Shown: one piece after another, positions 31,892-40,675 of the stretch
Layout of the letters: each line of letters begins with the position of its first letter
How positions within the stretch are numbered: position 1 is the stretch's first letter
Assembly: GCF_029269835.1 (NCBI RefSeq)
Contig: NZ_JARJBB010000018.1
Coordinates: forward strand, 57,311 to 121,310
Direction: 5' to 3'
Source of the DNA: Streptomyces tropicalis
GTDB taxonomy: Bacteria > Actinomycetota > Actinomycetes > Streptomycetales > Streptomycetaceae
Length of the DNA stretch: 64,000 nt
Made by a program: the position numbers and the translations under genes
Notes under the pieces: generated by a model
Database searches by the model: none
What the model was told of the DNA's origin: nothing
The model's input: the letters and a program-made list of their open reading frames with translations, nothing else

Positions 31892-33226
31892 GTGCCGAAA
31901 CTGATCGTGAGCAACCAGCGCACCGACGAGATGATCGGCGACCTGGGCACCCTGCCCCCCGAGTACCGCCGTTACGTCGCCGGCCAGGCCCAGCGCATGA
32001 TCTGGCTGGCCGGACCGGGAGACGTCTTCGTCCTCCCGGTCGAACTGGACGAGGAGTTCCTCTCCTACGTCGCCCGGCTCAAGGGCGTCGACCGTTCCTC
32101 CTGGACGGTCGTCGTCCCGCCCGTGGGACGCCTCGGCGAGGACGTGCTGTCCCGGGACCGCCTGGAGGACCCGGGTTTCGTCGCCCGGCTGCGCGCCGCC
32201 GTGCGCGAGCACGGCGTACGCACGATCCTGCCCTTCCACTTCGATCGCGTGAGCGTCCGGCTGGCCCGCACCCTCGGCCTCGACGCGCACACCCCGGGCT
32301 TCCCCTTCGCCGCCCAGAGCGGCACCGCCCTGCTCAACAGCAAGGCCACCTTCCGGGCCCTGGCCGTCGGCCACGGCATACCGGTGCCCCACGGCACGGT
32401 CACCGACGACCGGGCCGAGGCCGAGGAGTTCCTGTGGGACGCCCTGGGGGCGGGCCGACCGGTCATCGCCAAGCAGGACTTCCACGTCGGCGGCATCGGC
32501 AACGAGATCGTCAGCCCGGTCCCCGGCGTCCGCCCCATCGGCGCCACCGGCACCGAGGTCGTCACCGACCGCGCCGCGCTCGCCGCGCACCTGGACCGGC
32601 GCTGGGCGTCCTGGACCGGCCCGCACCGGGGCCGGGTGGTGCTGGAGCACTACACGCCCGAGTCCCCGGCGATCTACTCCGAACTGCGTGTCGAGGACGA
32701 CGGCGTCCGGCTCGTCGGCCACGGCGAGATGCGGATGAAGCCGGTGATCAACGGCCTGGTCGTGCCCGCGCCCTCGCAGCGGCTCGCGGCGTTCGCCACC
32801 TTCCTGGACGACTCCCGCCGACTGTCCGGGACGCTGCGGCGGATCGGCTACCGAGGAAGCCTCAGCGTGGACGCGATCGTCACTCCGGACGAGCGCATCC
32901 TCGTCAACGAGATCAACGGGCGCGTCGTCGGCTCCGCGCACATCCATCGCATCGGAGAGGAACTCGTGGGCGGGAACTACCCCGAGGAGCGGGTCCTGGT
33001 CGAGAAGCGCCGGGTCGCCTTCCCGGACTTCCGCACCACCCTGGACGAACTCGTCGACGCCGGGCTCGCCTACGACGCCGCCCGCCGGACGGGGGTGGTG
33101 GTCACCGTCCATGACAACGGCCGCACCGGAGGCTTCGGCGGAAGCTGCCTGATCGCACCGGACGACACCGCCGTCCGGGAGTTGGAGGAGGAAGTGGACG
33201 CGCTCTTCGGGGGCACGCATGAGTGA
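31892..33226 (+). CDS. PGM1-like ATP-grasp peptide/amide ligase
   Basis: 444-aa protein with a pre-ATP-grasp domain (1-110, MPKLIVSNQRTDEMIGDLG), a central ATP-grasp domain and a C-terminal region. It resembles peptide ligases of the PGM1 type from pheganomycin biosynthesis. Features are the adenine/lysine strand GRPVIAKQDFHVGGIGNEI, the acidic strand YSELRVEDDG, HGEMRMKP and the metal end ILVNEINGRVVGSAH. It would activate a carboxylate as acyl phosphate and couple it to an amine. As neighbour of PhzD/PhzE homologues, 2,3-dihydro-3-hydroxyanthranilate is the obvious acid candidate. GTG at 31892 follows AGGGAG, and the stop overlaps the MFS start by 8 bp. Confidence 0.85.
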   Translation: MPKLIVSNQRTDEMIGDLGTLPPEYRRYVAGQAQRMIWLAGPGDVFVLPVELDEEFLSYVARLKGVDRSSWTVVVPPVGRLGEDVLSRDRLEDPGFVARLRAAVREHGVRTILPFHFDRVSVRLARTLGLDAHTPGFPFAAQSGTALLNSKATFRALAVGHGIPVPHGTVTDDRAEAEEFLWDALGAGRPVIAKQDFHVGGIGNEIVSPVPGVRPIGATGTEVVTDRAALAAHLDRRWASWTGPHRGRVVLEHYTPESPAIYSELRVEDDGVRLVGHGEMRMKPVINGLVVPAPSQRLAAFATFLDDSRRLSGTLRRIGYRGSLSVDAIVTPDERILVNEINGRVVGSAHIHRIGEELVGGNYPEERVLVEKRRVAFPDFRTTLDELVDAGLAYDAARRTGVVVTVHDNGRTGGFGGSCLIAPDDTAVRELEEEVDALFGGTHE

Positions 33227-34478
33227 CGAGGACGGCATGGGAGCAGCAGTGGGCGGGACGACGCAGCAGACGCAGACCGAGCCCGGTGAAGCGCCGCCCG
33301 TGGGTTACCGCGCCCTGCTCACCCGGCCCGGGGTGCGGCCCTGGCTGCTGGTCACCCTGGCGGCGAAACTGCCCGTCGCCATGGCGCCCCTCGCCCTCGT
33401 CTTCCTGGTGCGCGCGACACCGGGCGGCTACACGCTGGGTGCGGTGCTCGGCGGGGCGTACGTGGTCGGAGAGGTCGTCGGGGCACCGGTGCTGGGAGCC
33501 CGGCTCACCGGAGCGCGGCTGCGCCGCGAGCTGGCGCTGGGACTTCTGCTGGGCGCGGCCGCCTTCGCGGGGCTGGCCTTCTGCGGCAGCGCGCCACGAC
33601 CCGTCGCGGTGGCCCTGGCCTTCCTCGCCGGTGGCGCTCCCGCCGCGCACGCGGGCGGACTGCGGGCCCTGCTCGTCGGTGCCGTGCCGGAGGAGGCCGT
33701 GGCCCGCGCACTGAGCGTCGAGACCACGCTGACGCAGGGCGTCTGGGCGGTGGCACCGGCAGCGGTGGCCTTCCTCGCGCTGGGCGCGGCACCCGGTGCG
33801 CCGCTCCTCCTCGCGGCCGTCTGCGCGGCTCTGGCCGCGTTCGGCGTGCGGACCCTGCCGCAGGCCGGCGCGGAGGCGGATCCCGGTCCGTACGGCGCCG
33901 CTCCCCCCGTGTCCCGGGTGAAGGCGCTGGCCGCGGGGTGGCCGGTCTACCTCACCAGTGCCGCCGCGATGGCGTTGCTGGCCACGGCGGAACTGGTGCT
34001 CCCGGCGCTGCTGGAGTACCGCGGGCTGCCGGTGGCCTGGTCCGGGCCGCTGCTGACGGTGTTCTCCGTGGCCAGCGTCCTGGGCGGCCTGGTGTACGGG
34101 GCCCGGACGTGGCCCGGCGGGGCGCGCGCCCAGAGCCTGGTCCTGCTGGTCGTGATGGCCGTCTTCGTGGCCCTGACCGCCGTCCTGCCCGGACTCGCCG
34201 GCATCGCGGTGGCGCTGCTGCTGGCCGGTGCCTTCAAGTCGGGTGTCATGGTCACACGGAACCTGTCCCTGCGGGAGCGGGTGCCGGCCGGGATGCTTGC
34301 TGCGGGCTACTCCGTCATGTACGCCGTCCAGGGGGTGGGGTACAGCCTCACCGCGTCCGTCGCCGCCGCGGTCCTCGCGCACGCGGCCCCGGTGGTGGCC
34401 GTCCTGTGCGGCGCGGCGCTCACCCTGCTGCTCACCCTGGTGAGCGCGCTGGCCGAACGCCGTTCGCGCGTCGCATAG
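33219..34478 (+). CDS. MFS exporter of the DHHA-type cluster
   Basis: 419-aa major facilitator with about 12 hydrophobic segments in two halves (first near 43-62, halves split near 205-225). The N-terminus is a hydrophilic Gln/Glu-rich lead of 25 residues. The cytoplasmic loops are short and the classic GxLaDrxGrr motif is weak (GARLTGARLRRELA). It belongs to the group of actinobacterial exporters found in biosynthetic clusters. ATG at 33219 lies inside the previous gene's last codons, so translation is coupled. Export of, or resistance to, the cluster product is the likely job. Confidence 0.87.
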   Translation: MSDEDGMGAAVGGTTQQTQTEPGEAPPVGYRALLTRPGVRPWLLVTLAAKLPVAMAPLALVFLVRATPGGYTLGAVLGGAYVVGEVVGAPVLGARLTGARLRRELALGLLLGAAAFAGLAFCGSAPRPVAVALAFLAGGAPAAHAGGLRALLVGAVPEEAVARALSVETTLTQGVWAVAPAAVAFLALGAAPGAPLLLAAVCAALAAFGVRTLPQAGAEADPGPYGAAPPVSRVKALAAGWPVYLTSAAAMALLATAELVLPALLEYRGLPVAWSGPLLTVFSVASVLGGLVYGARTWPGGARAQSLVLLVVMAVFVALTAVLPGLAGIAVALLLAGAFKSGVMVTRNLSLRERVPAGMLAAGYSVMYAVQGVGYSLTASVAAAVLAHAAPVVAVLCGAALTLLLTLVSALAERRSRVA

Positions 34479-34520
34479 CCGGGCACCTCGCGCAACTCTC
34501 ACCCGCTGCTTTCGGCCGAA

Positions 34521-34564
34521 TTCACGCTGCGTCGCCCTTTCATATGCCGTTCACGGATGAACGG
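34521..34564 (+). promoter_or_regulatory. Probable leaderless promoter and inverted repeat at the LuxR gene start
   Basis: TTCACG (34521-34526), a 16-bp spacer and TATGCC (34543-34548) could place the transcript start at the ATG of 34557. CCGTTCA (34547-34553) and TGAACGG (34558-34564) form a perfect inverted repeat across that ATG, a suitable autoregulatory operator. Confidence 0.4.
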
Positions 34565-36212
34565 TTCGGGGTCGTTAAACTCCCTGGAGGGAAAGGCGAT
34601 TGACCCGCCCGGACGAAAGGGCGACCCGGCGCGAGAAAGCGGTGAGAAACCATTGTCCTTGGCCGCGGAGAACGAGGAATCGGTACTCCTGGGTTCTGCC
34701 TCCCTGCTTGCCTCACAAGGCAGCGTCGACCAACTCGCCGCACTGCTGCGGGCCGTGGTGACCGAACCGCTCGGACTGGTGCGCGCGCTGGCCTCGGTCG
34801 GCTCCGTCGACAGGGCCGTGGAACTCGTCGAAACGGCTCTCACCCTGGGTCTGCCGTCCGACCTCACGGACCGACTGCGCTGCCTCCTGGTGGAGTTGCG
34901 GCTGGCGGGCGGTGAGGTCGACCCGGCCCTGGACCTGGCGGAGAGGATCCTCGGGGAGCACTCGGGGGCGCCGTCCTCGGTCCACGCCGCCGTGGCGGCC
35001 GGCCGGGTGTTCGGCCGCTACGCCAGGAACGCCGAGGAGGGCCGCCGGCACGCCGAGACGGTGCTGCGGGAGCACGACGGCCGGATCGCCGGGGACGCCG
35101 AGGTGCTCGCCGCGGCGACGGTGCTGTCCGACGCGGTGCTCTCCGACGGCCGCGTCGTCGAGGGGCTGCGGCTGGCGCGGGCCGCCGTGGCCTCCGCACC
35201 CGACATGCCGTCGCCGGTCTGGCGTGCCCACCTCCACCTGGTGCTGGCCGAGAGACTGGTCGATGCGGGCGCCGCCGAGGAGGCCGAACGGGCTGTCGCG
35301 GCCGCCCGGGAGAGTGTGGGAAGGACGAGCGGCGGCGGTGCGGACATGGCGTTCGCCCACCTGCGGGCCCGTCTGCTGAGCCATCAGGGCAGGCTGGCCG
35401 AGGCCCGCGACGAGGCGCAGAAGGCCCTGTCCGCGGCCGTCGGCAGGGGAGCCCGGATCCATGTGCCGCCGCTGCTGGCCGCGCTGGGTCAGTTCGCCCT
35501 GCGGTTCGGCGACGTCGAGGGAGCCGCCGGCTTCGTGCGCCGCTGCCGCAAGGCGCTCGGTGAACTCGGCGGCCACCTTCCGTCGTCGGCCTACGACTGG
35601 GTCGCGCTCCAGGTCGCCTCCGCCCGGTGCGGAGACCGCGCCGCCCTGGAACGGATGACCCGCGACTACGCCGCCGCGAACCGGAGGGTCGCGCTCTTCG
35701 CGCGCCGGCCCGGCGCGGCCGCGTGGTTCGTCCGGACCGCGCTGGCGGCGGGAGACCCGCACTGGGCCGCGGTCGCGGCCCGGACGGCCGCGCGACTGGC
35801 CGAACGGAACCCCGGCGTGCCCACGCTCGCCGCGGCGGCGCTGCACGCGGACAGTCTGCTGCGGGGCGACCCCGACGGGCTGGTGCGGGCGGCCACCGAA
35901 CACCGCCACCACTGGGCCAGGACGACCGCGGCGGAGGACCTGACCGCGCTGCTCGACGCCCGCTCCCGCCGGCCCGCACCGACGGCGAAGGACGAGGCCG
36001 GCACCGGGACGCCGGCCGAAGCGCTCAGCGACGTGGAGCGCAGGGTGGCCCGGCTCGTCGGCGAGGGGCTGACCAATCAGCAGGTCGCCCTGCGACTCCG
36101 CCGTTCCCCGCACACCGTCAACTACCACCTGCGCAACATCTTCCGGAAACTGGACATCGGGTCCCGGGTGGAACTCGCCCGCCAGGCCCACCTGTGGACG
36201 GCGGCGCGCTGA
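34557..36212 (+). CDS. LuxR-family regulator with helical N-terminal domain, cluster-situated
   Basis: 551 aa in the longest form. The C-terminal 60 residues hold the LuxR HTH: LSDVERRVARLVGEGLTNQQVALRLRRSPHTVNYHLRNIFRKL (about 485-530). Before it lies an all-helical TPR-like region (about 60-450) rich in Ala/Arg/Leu helix pairs, such as ARLLSHQGRLAEARDEAQKAL. No Walker A ATPase is present, unlike LAL regulators. If ATG 34557 is used (no ribosome-binding site, leaderless promoter possible), Leu7 is a TTA codon, implying bldA control. TTG at 34653 with GGTGAG is the alternative start and would exclude the TTA. It follows the exporter and is the best candidate pathway activator. Confidence 0.85.
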   Translation: MNGSGSLNSLEGKAIDPPGRKGDPARESGEKPLSLAAENEESVLLGSASLLASQGSVDQLAALLRAVVTEPLGLVRALASVGSVDRAVELVETALTLGLPSDLTDRLRCLLVELRLAGGEVDPALDLAERILGEHSGAPSSVHAAVAAGRVFGRYARNAEEGRRHAETVLREHDGRIAGDAEVLAAATVLSDAVLSDGRVVEGLRLARAAVASAPDMPSPVWRAHLHLVLAERLVDAGAAEEAERAVAAARESVGRTSGGGADMAFAHLRARLLSHQGRLAEARDEAQKALSAAVGRGARIHVPPLLAALGQFALRFGDVEGAAGFVRRCRKALGELGGHLPSSAYDWVALQVASARCGDRAALERMTRDYAAANRRVALFARRPGAAAWFVRTALAAGDPHWAAVAARTAARLAERNPGVPTLAAAALHADSLLRGDPDGLVRAATEHRHHWARTTAAEDLTALLDARSRRPAPTAKDEAGTGTPAEALSDVERRVARLVGEGLTNQQVALRLRRSPHTVNYHLRNIFRKLDIGSRVELARQAHLWTAAR

Positions 36213-36276
36213 CCGCGTGCACGGCCGGTGCCCCCGGTGGCCGGCCGGGCACGAATCCTCCCCCCGGCACGGCGGC

Positions 36277-37560
36277 TCACCGCTCCAGGTCCGTGCGGGC
36301 GGTCTCCGGCAGCCGCAGGTAGACCAGTGTCGACAGCAGGCAGACCACGGAGACGTACCACGGGAAGAGACCCGAGCGGCCGAGGTCCTTGAACAGGGTG
36401 CCGACGTACGGGGCCGTGCCGCCGAACAGGGCGACCGTGAGGGAGTAGGGGAAGCCGATGCCGGCCGCCCGCACCCAGGGCGGGAAGATCTCGGCGTTGA
36501 CCGCCGCGCTGATCGAGGTGAAGCCGGTCAGCAGCACCATGCCCGCGCACTGCACCAGCAGCAGCACCGCGAACGAGTCGCGCAGCGCGTGCAGCAGGGG
36601 CACCGCCAGCAGGGCGAAGCCCAGACCGAAGGCGAGCAGCAGGGGGCGCCGGCCCACCCGGTCCGAGAGCAGCCCGCCGAGCGGCTGGAGCAGCCCGAAG
36701 AAGGCCAGCGACAGTGTGCCCGCGAGCAGCGCGTCGGACGTGTCCACCCCAGCGTTCAGCTCGGCGTACGTCGGCAGGTACGACGTCCAGGTGTAGTAGG
36801 CGAGGGTGCCCCCCGCCGTGATGCCGCAGATCAGCAGGGACTCGCGCGGGTGGCGGCGCAGCGCCTCCAGCAGCCCCGGGCGTGGCGCCTGCCGCCCGCT
36901 GTCGCTGCGGGTCTCCTGCGCGCCGCGCCGGATCCAGAACCCGGTCAGGGCGAGGACGGCGCCGAGGAGGAAGGGGACGCGCCAGCCCCAGCCGTGCATC
37001 GCGTCCGGGGCGAGCGTGTCCACGAGCAGGGTCGCCACGCCGGACGCGAGCAGCTGTCCCGCGGTGGTGGAGACGTACTGGAAGCTGGAGAACAGCCCGC
37101 GCCGGCCGGGGGCCGCGGACTCCACCAGGAAGGTCGTGGAGGCCGCGAACTCGCCGCCCACGGACAGGCCCTGGAGCAGCCGGGCGAGCACCAGCACCGC
37201 CGGAGCGGCGAGTCCCGCCGTCGCGTACGACGGGGTCAGGCCCACCAGCAGACTGCTGCCGCCCATCAGCAGGATGGTCACGGTCAGCGCGGTACGCCGC
37301 CCGTGCCGGTCGGCGACCGCGCCCATGAGCAGACCGCCGACCGGGCGCATGAAGAAGCCGACGGCGAACACCGCGAAGGTCGACAGCAGCGGCACGAGCG
37401 AGCTGCCCGCGCCCGGGGGAAAGATCTCGGCCGCGATGTAGGTCGCCAGAAACGTGTAGGCGTACCAGTCGTACCACTCCACGGCATTGCCCACCGAGGC
37501 CGCGAGGAGCTGGCGGACGGGCCGTTTCGTCGGGGCCGGGGCGGTCTGCACACTGGTCAT
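36277..37560 (-). CDS. MFS metabolite:H+ symporter (MHS family)
   Basis: 427-aa symporter of the KgtP/ProP-like MHS family. It starts with the family signature SVGNAVEWYDWYAYTFLATY and has GGLLMGAVADRHGRRTAL between helices 2 and 3, RLLQGLSVGGEFAAS after helix 4, and the repeated loop GGLLSDRVGRRPLLL in the second half. Twelve membrane helices are expected. These carriers import carboxylates or zwitterions with protons; the substrate is not visible. ATG at 37560 has only a weak GGA upstream. It is divergent from the phospholipase C gene with 180 bp between. Confidence 0.93.
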   Translation of the reverse strand: MTSVQTAPAPTKRPVRQLLAASVGNAVEWYDWYAYTFLATYIAAEIFPPGAGSSLVPLLSTFAVFAVGFFMRPVGGLLMGAVADRHGRRTALTVTILLMGGSSLLVGLTPSYATAGLAAPAVLVLARLLQGLSVGGEFAASTTFLVESAAPGRRGLFSSFQYVSTTAGQLLASGVATLLVDTLAPDAMHGWGWRVPFLLGAVLALTGFWIRRGAQETRSDSGRQAPRPGLLEALRRHPRESLLICGITAGGTLAYYTWTSYLPTYAELNAGVDTSDALLAGTLSLAFFGLLQPLGGLLSDRVGRRPLLLAFGLGFALLAVPLLHALRDSFAVLLLVQCAGMVLLTGFTSISAAVNAEIFPPWVRAAGIGFPYSLTVALFGGTAPYVGTLFKDLGRSGLFPWYVSVVCLLSTLVYLRLPETARTDLER

Positions 37561-37740
37561 GCTCGCGACCATCCCCGGCGCGGCGGTCCCGCACACCTCG
37601 CGGCACCCCGCGTACCGACGACTTTCACATTGGCGCCATCGCACCCTTCCCTGTCGTTTGCTGCTCTTGGAACACTCGCTGCGCGCACATTCCGTCATGT
37701 CCCAGCCGTCGGTGCGCCAGCACGAGAGGTCTCCCACCCG

Positions 37741-39792
37741 ATGCCCGAAGTCAACCGGCGCCGATTCCTCCAGGTCGCGGGCGCCACGTCGGCCTTCGCC
37801 GCGCTGTCCAACAGCATCCAGCGGGCCGCCGCGCTGCCCGCGAACCACCGCACGGGGTCCCTCGAGGACGTCGAGCACATCGTCGTCCTCATGCAGGAGA
37901 ACCGTTCCTTCGACCACTACTTCGGCACGCTCCGCGGGGTCCGCGGCTTCGGCGACCCCCGCCCGGTGGCCCTGGGCAACGGCAAGCCCGTCTGGCACCA
38001 GCCGGACGGCGCGAAGGAGATCCTGCCCTTCCGCCCCGACGCCGACGACCTCGGCCTGGCCTTCATCCAGGACCTGCCGCACGGCTGGAACGACGGCCAC
38101 GCCGCGTTCAACGGCGGCCGCTACGACGGATGGGTGGCCGCCAAGTCCGCCACGACGATGGCGTACCTGACCCGCGAGGACATCCCCTTCCACTACGCCC
38201 TCGCCGACGCCTTCACCATCTGCGACGCCTACCACTGCTCGCTGATCGGCTCCACCGACCCCAACCGCTACTACATGTGGACGGGGTTCACCGGCAACGA
38301 CGGCCGCGGCGGCGGCCCGGTCCTCGGCAACGACGAGGCGGGCTACGGCTGGACCACGTACCCCGAGCGCCTGGAGCGTGCGGGGGTGTCCTGGCGGATC
38401 TACCAGGACGTCGGCGACGGGCTGGACGCCGCCGGCGGCTGGGGCTGGATCGAGGACGCCTACCGCGGCAACTACGGCGACAACTCGCTGCTGTACTTCG
38501 ACCAGTACCGCAACGCCAAGCCGGGCGACCCGCTCTACGACAAGGCCCGCACCGGCACCGACGCCCGCCGCGGCGAGGGCTTCTTCGACCGGCTCCGGGC
38601 CGACGTCAAGGGCGGCCGGCTGCCTCAGGTGTCCTGGATCGTCGCTCCCGAGGCGTTCACCGAACACCCCAACTGGCCCGCCAACTACGGCGCCTGGTAC
38701 GTCTCCCAGGTGCTGGACGCGCTCACCTCCGACCCGGAGGTCTGGGCGAGGACCGCGCTGTTCGTCACCTACGACGAGAACGACGGCTTCTTCGACCACG
38801 TGGTGCCGCCCTTCCCGCCGGGCTCCGCCGGGCAGGGCCTGTCGACGGTCGACGCCGGACCGGACCTCTTCCGCGGCGACGCCGGCCACGTCGCCGGCCC
38901 CTACGGTCTCGGCCAGCGCGTGCCGATGCTCGTGGTGTCGCCGTGGAGCAAGGGCGGGTTCGTCTGCTCCGAGACCCTGGACCACACCTCGATCATCCGC
39001 TTCGTCGAGCGCCGCTTCGGCGTGCACGAGCCCCACATCTCGCCCTGGCGCCGCGCGGTCTGCGGCGACCTGACCGCCGCGTTCGACTTCTCCCGCCCCG
39101 ACGCCCGGCCGGTCTCCCTGCCCGACACGGCCGGATACCGCCCGCCGGACCACGAGCGGCACCCGGACTACGTGCCGACCCCGCCCGCGCACCCCGTCCT
39201 GCCCCCGCAGGAGCGCGGCCACCGCCCCACCCGCCCGCTCAAGTACGCCCCCGCCGTGGACGGTTCGGCGGACGCGGCGACCGGGAAGCTCACCTTGACC
39301 TTCGCCTCCGGGGCGCACGCCGGCGCCGCCTTCCTCGTCACCTCCGGCAACCGCGCCGACGGCCCGTGGACGTACACGACCGAGGCGGGACGGACCGTGT
39401 CCGACGCCTGGAACTCGGCCTACTCGGGCGGCGCGCACGACCTGACCGTGCACGGCCCCAACGGATTCCTGCGCGCCTTCCGCGGCCCCGGCCGCACCGC
39501 GGGCCCGGAGGCCACCGCCCGGCACTCCGGCGACGGTGTCGAACTCACCTTCACCCAGCGGGGATCAGGGACGGTACGGCTGAAGGTCGCCGACGGGTAC
39601 GGCGGCCGCCCGCGGACGGTGACCGTGCGTCCCGGCGCCACGGTGCGGCTCTCGGTCGACCTCGCGGCGAGCGGGCGGTGGTACGACCTGTCCGTCACGT
39701 CCGAGGCGGATCCGTCCTTCCTGCGGCGGTTCGCCGGGCATGTGGAGAACGGGCGTCCCGGCGTGAGCGATCCGGCGCTGGTGACCGTATGA
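37741..39792 (+). CDS. Tat-secreted phosphocholine-specific phospholipase C
   Basis: 683-aa non-haemolytic-type phospholipase C. The Tat signal NRRRFLQVAGATSAFAAL begins at residue 5. The phosphoesterase domain (about 40-430) starts HIVVLMQENRSFDHYFG with the metal/catalytic residues around Glu-Asn-Arg-Ser-Phe-Asp-His, and continues with HYALADAFTICDAYHCSL, TDPNRYYMWTG and FVTYDENDGFFDHVVPP. Two C-terminal beta domains (about 500-590 and 600-680) of the kind that follow the catalytic part in PlcH/PlcN complete it. It probably releases phosphate from phospholipids outside the cell. A weak GAGAGG precedes the ATG, and no clear Pho box was found. Confidence 0.95.
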   Translation: MPEVNRRRFLQVAGATSAFAALSNSIQRAAALPANHRTGSLEDVEHIVVLMQENRSFDHYFGTLRGVRGFGDPRPVALGNGKPVWHQPDGAKEILPFRPDADDLGLAFIQDLPHGWNDGHAAFNGGRYDGWVAAKSATTMAYLTREDIPFHYALADAFTICDAYHCSLIGSTDPNRYYMWTGFTGNDGRGGGPVLGNDEAGYGWTTYPERLERAGVSWRIYQDVGDGLDAAGGWGWIEDAYRGNYGDNSLLYFDQYRNAKPGDPLYDKARTGTDARRGEGFFDRLRADVKGGRLPQVSWIVAPEAFTEHPNWPANYGAWYVSQVLDALTSDPEVWARTALFVTYDENDGFFDHVVPPFPPGSAGQGLSTVDAGPDLFRGDAGHVAGPYGLGQRVPMLVVSPWSKGGFVCSETLDHTSIIRFVERRFGVHEPHISPWRRAVCGDLTAAFDFSRPDARPVSLPDTAGYRPPDHERHPDYVPTPPAHPVLPPQERGHRPTRPLKYAPAVDGSADAATGKLTLTFASGAHAGAAFLVTSGNRADGPWTYTTEAGRTVSDAWNSAYSGGAHDLTVHGPNGFLRAFRGPGRTAGPEATARHSGDGVELTFTQRGSGTVRLKVADGYGGRPRTVTVRPGATVRLSVDLAASGRWYDLSVTSEADPSFLRRFAGHVENGRPGVSDPALVTV

Positions 39793-39844
39793 CGCGCGTC
39801 TCGGCGGCGGTTGCCCTCCGGACGTCTCACGGTACTGTGCCCCG

Positions 39845-40669
39845 GTGACCACGCATTCGAACACACCTGCAGGTTGGTACCCGGATCCGCACGGAGCGTC
39901 CCAGACGCTCCGGTACTGGGACGGTTCCCAGTGGACCGAGCACACCCATGCGGCCGGCCGGCAGGGGCCCGCCGCACCGCAGGTGCCCCAGCAGCCGGCT
40001 GCTCCCGACGGGCGCGTGCAGCGCCAGATACGCGAGGAGGCCGGGGTCGCCTCGAACGCCGTCGGCGGCGGCTCGCTGTTCAGCGAGCCGGTGCTGGTGG
40101 TGAACCAGAAGGCCAAGCTGATCGAGCTGACCAACGAGTACAAGGTCTTCGACCAGCACGGCCGGGAGATCGGCGCGGTGACCGAGGTCGGGCAGAGCGC
40201 GCTGAAGAAGATCCTGCGCTTCGTCTCCAGCCTCGACCAGTTCATGACCCACAAGCTGGAGATCCGCGACACCCACGGCCGCCCGCTGCTGCTGCTGACC
40301 CGGCCCGCGAAGATCTTCAAGTCCCGGGTCGTCGTCTCGCGCCCGGACGGCCAGGTCGTCGGCGAGATCGTTCAGAAGAACGTCTTCGGCAAGATCAACT
40401 TCGCCATGAACGCGGACGGCCGCCAGGTCGGCGCGATCAAGGCGGAGAACTGGCGCGCCTGGAACTTCGCGATCGTCGACCACGCCGAGAACGAGGTCGC
40501 CCGGATCACGAAGACCTGGGAGGGCCTGGCCAAGACGATGTTCACCACGGCCGACAACTACGTCCTGCAGATCCACTTCCAGTTGCCCGAGCCGCTGCTG
40601 AGCCTGGTGGTCGCGACGGCGCTGACCGTCGACACCGCGCTCAAGCAGGACGCGCGCGGCTGGGGATGA
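39845..40669 (+). CDS. DUF2510 plus phospholipid-scramblase-like (LURP-one fold) protein
   Basis: 274 aa. An N-terminal DUF2510 module (PAGWYPDPHGASQTLRYWDGSQWTEH, written here in part; residues 8-33) is followed by a Pro/Gln linker. A scramblase-related tubby-like barrel covers about 75-265, with LVVNQKAKLIELTNEYKVFD, GEIVQKNVFGKINFAM and the terminal LVVATALTVDTALKQ. Actinobacterial members are membrane-associated and of unknown function; lipid movement is not demonstrated. GTG at 39845 follows closely on TACTGTGCCCCG without a strong ribosome-binding site, so leaderless translation is possible. It converges on the DMT transporter gene, 6 bp apart. Confidence 0.88.
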   Translation: MTTHSNTPAGWYPDPHGASQTLRYWDGSQWTEHTHAAGRQGPAAPQVPQQPAAPDGRVQRQIREEAGVASNAVGGGSLFSEPVLVVNQKAKLIELTNEYKVFDQHGREIGAVTEVGQSALKKILRFVSSLDQFMTHKLEIRDTHGRPLLLLTRPAKIFKSRVVVSRPDGQVVGEIVQKNVFGKINFAMNADGRQVGAIKAENWRAWNFAIVDHAENEVARITKTWEGLAKTMFTTADNYVLQIHFQLPEPLLSLVVATALTVDTALKQDARGWG

Positions 40670-40675
40670 CGGACG

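Noticed and set aside
26431..36212. A phenazine gene cluster
   Set aside because: PhzA/B, PhzF, PhzG and tailoring genes are absent and an ATP-grasp ligase is present. Only the DHHA-forming part of the pathway is encoded.
36217..39792. Very long overlapping open frames on both strands (over 1000 codons) around the MFS and phospholipase genes
   Set aside because: They are upstream read-through of the true frames or antisense shadows caused by very high GC. The real starts are fixed by signal peptides and family N-termini at 37560 and 37741.
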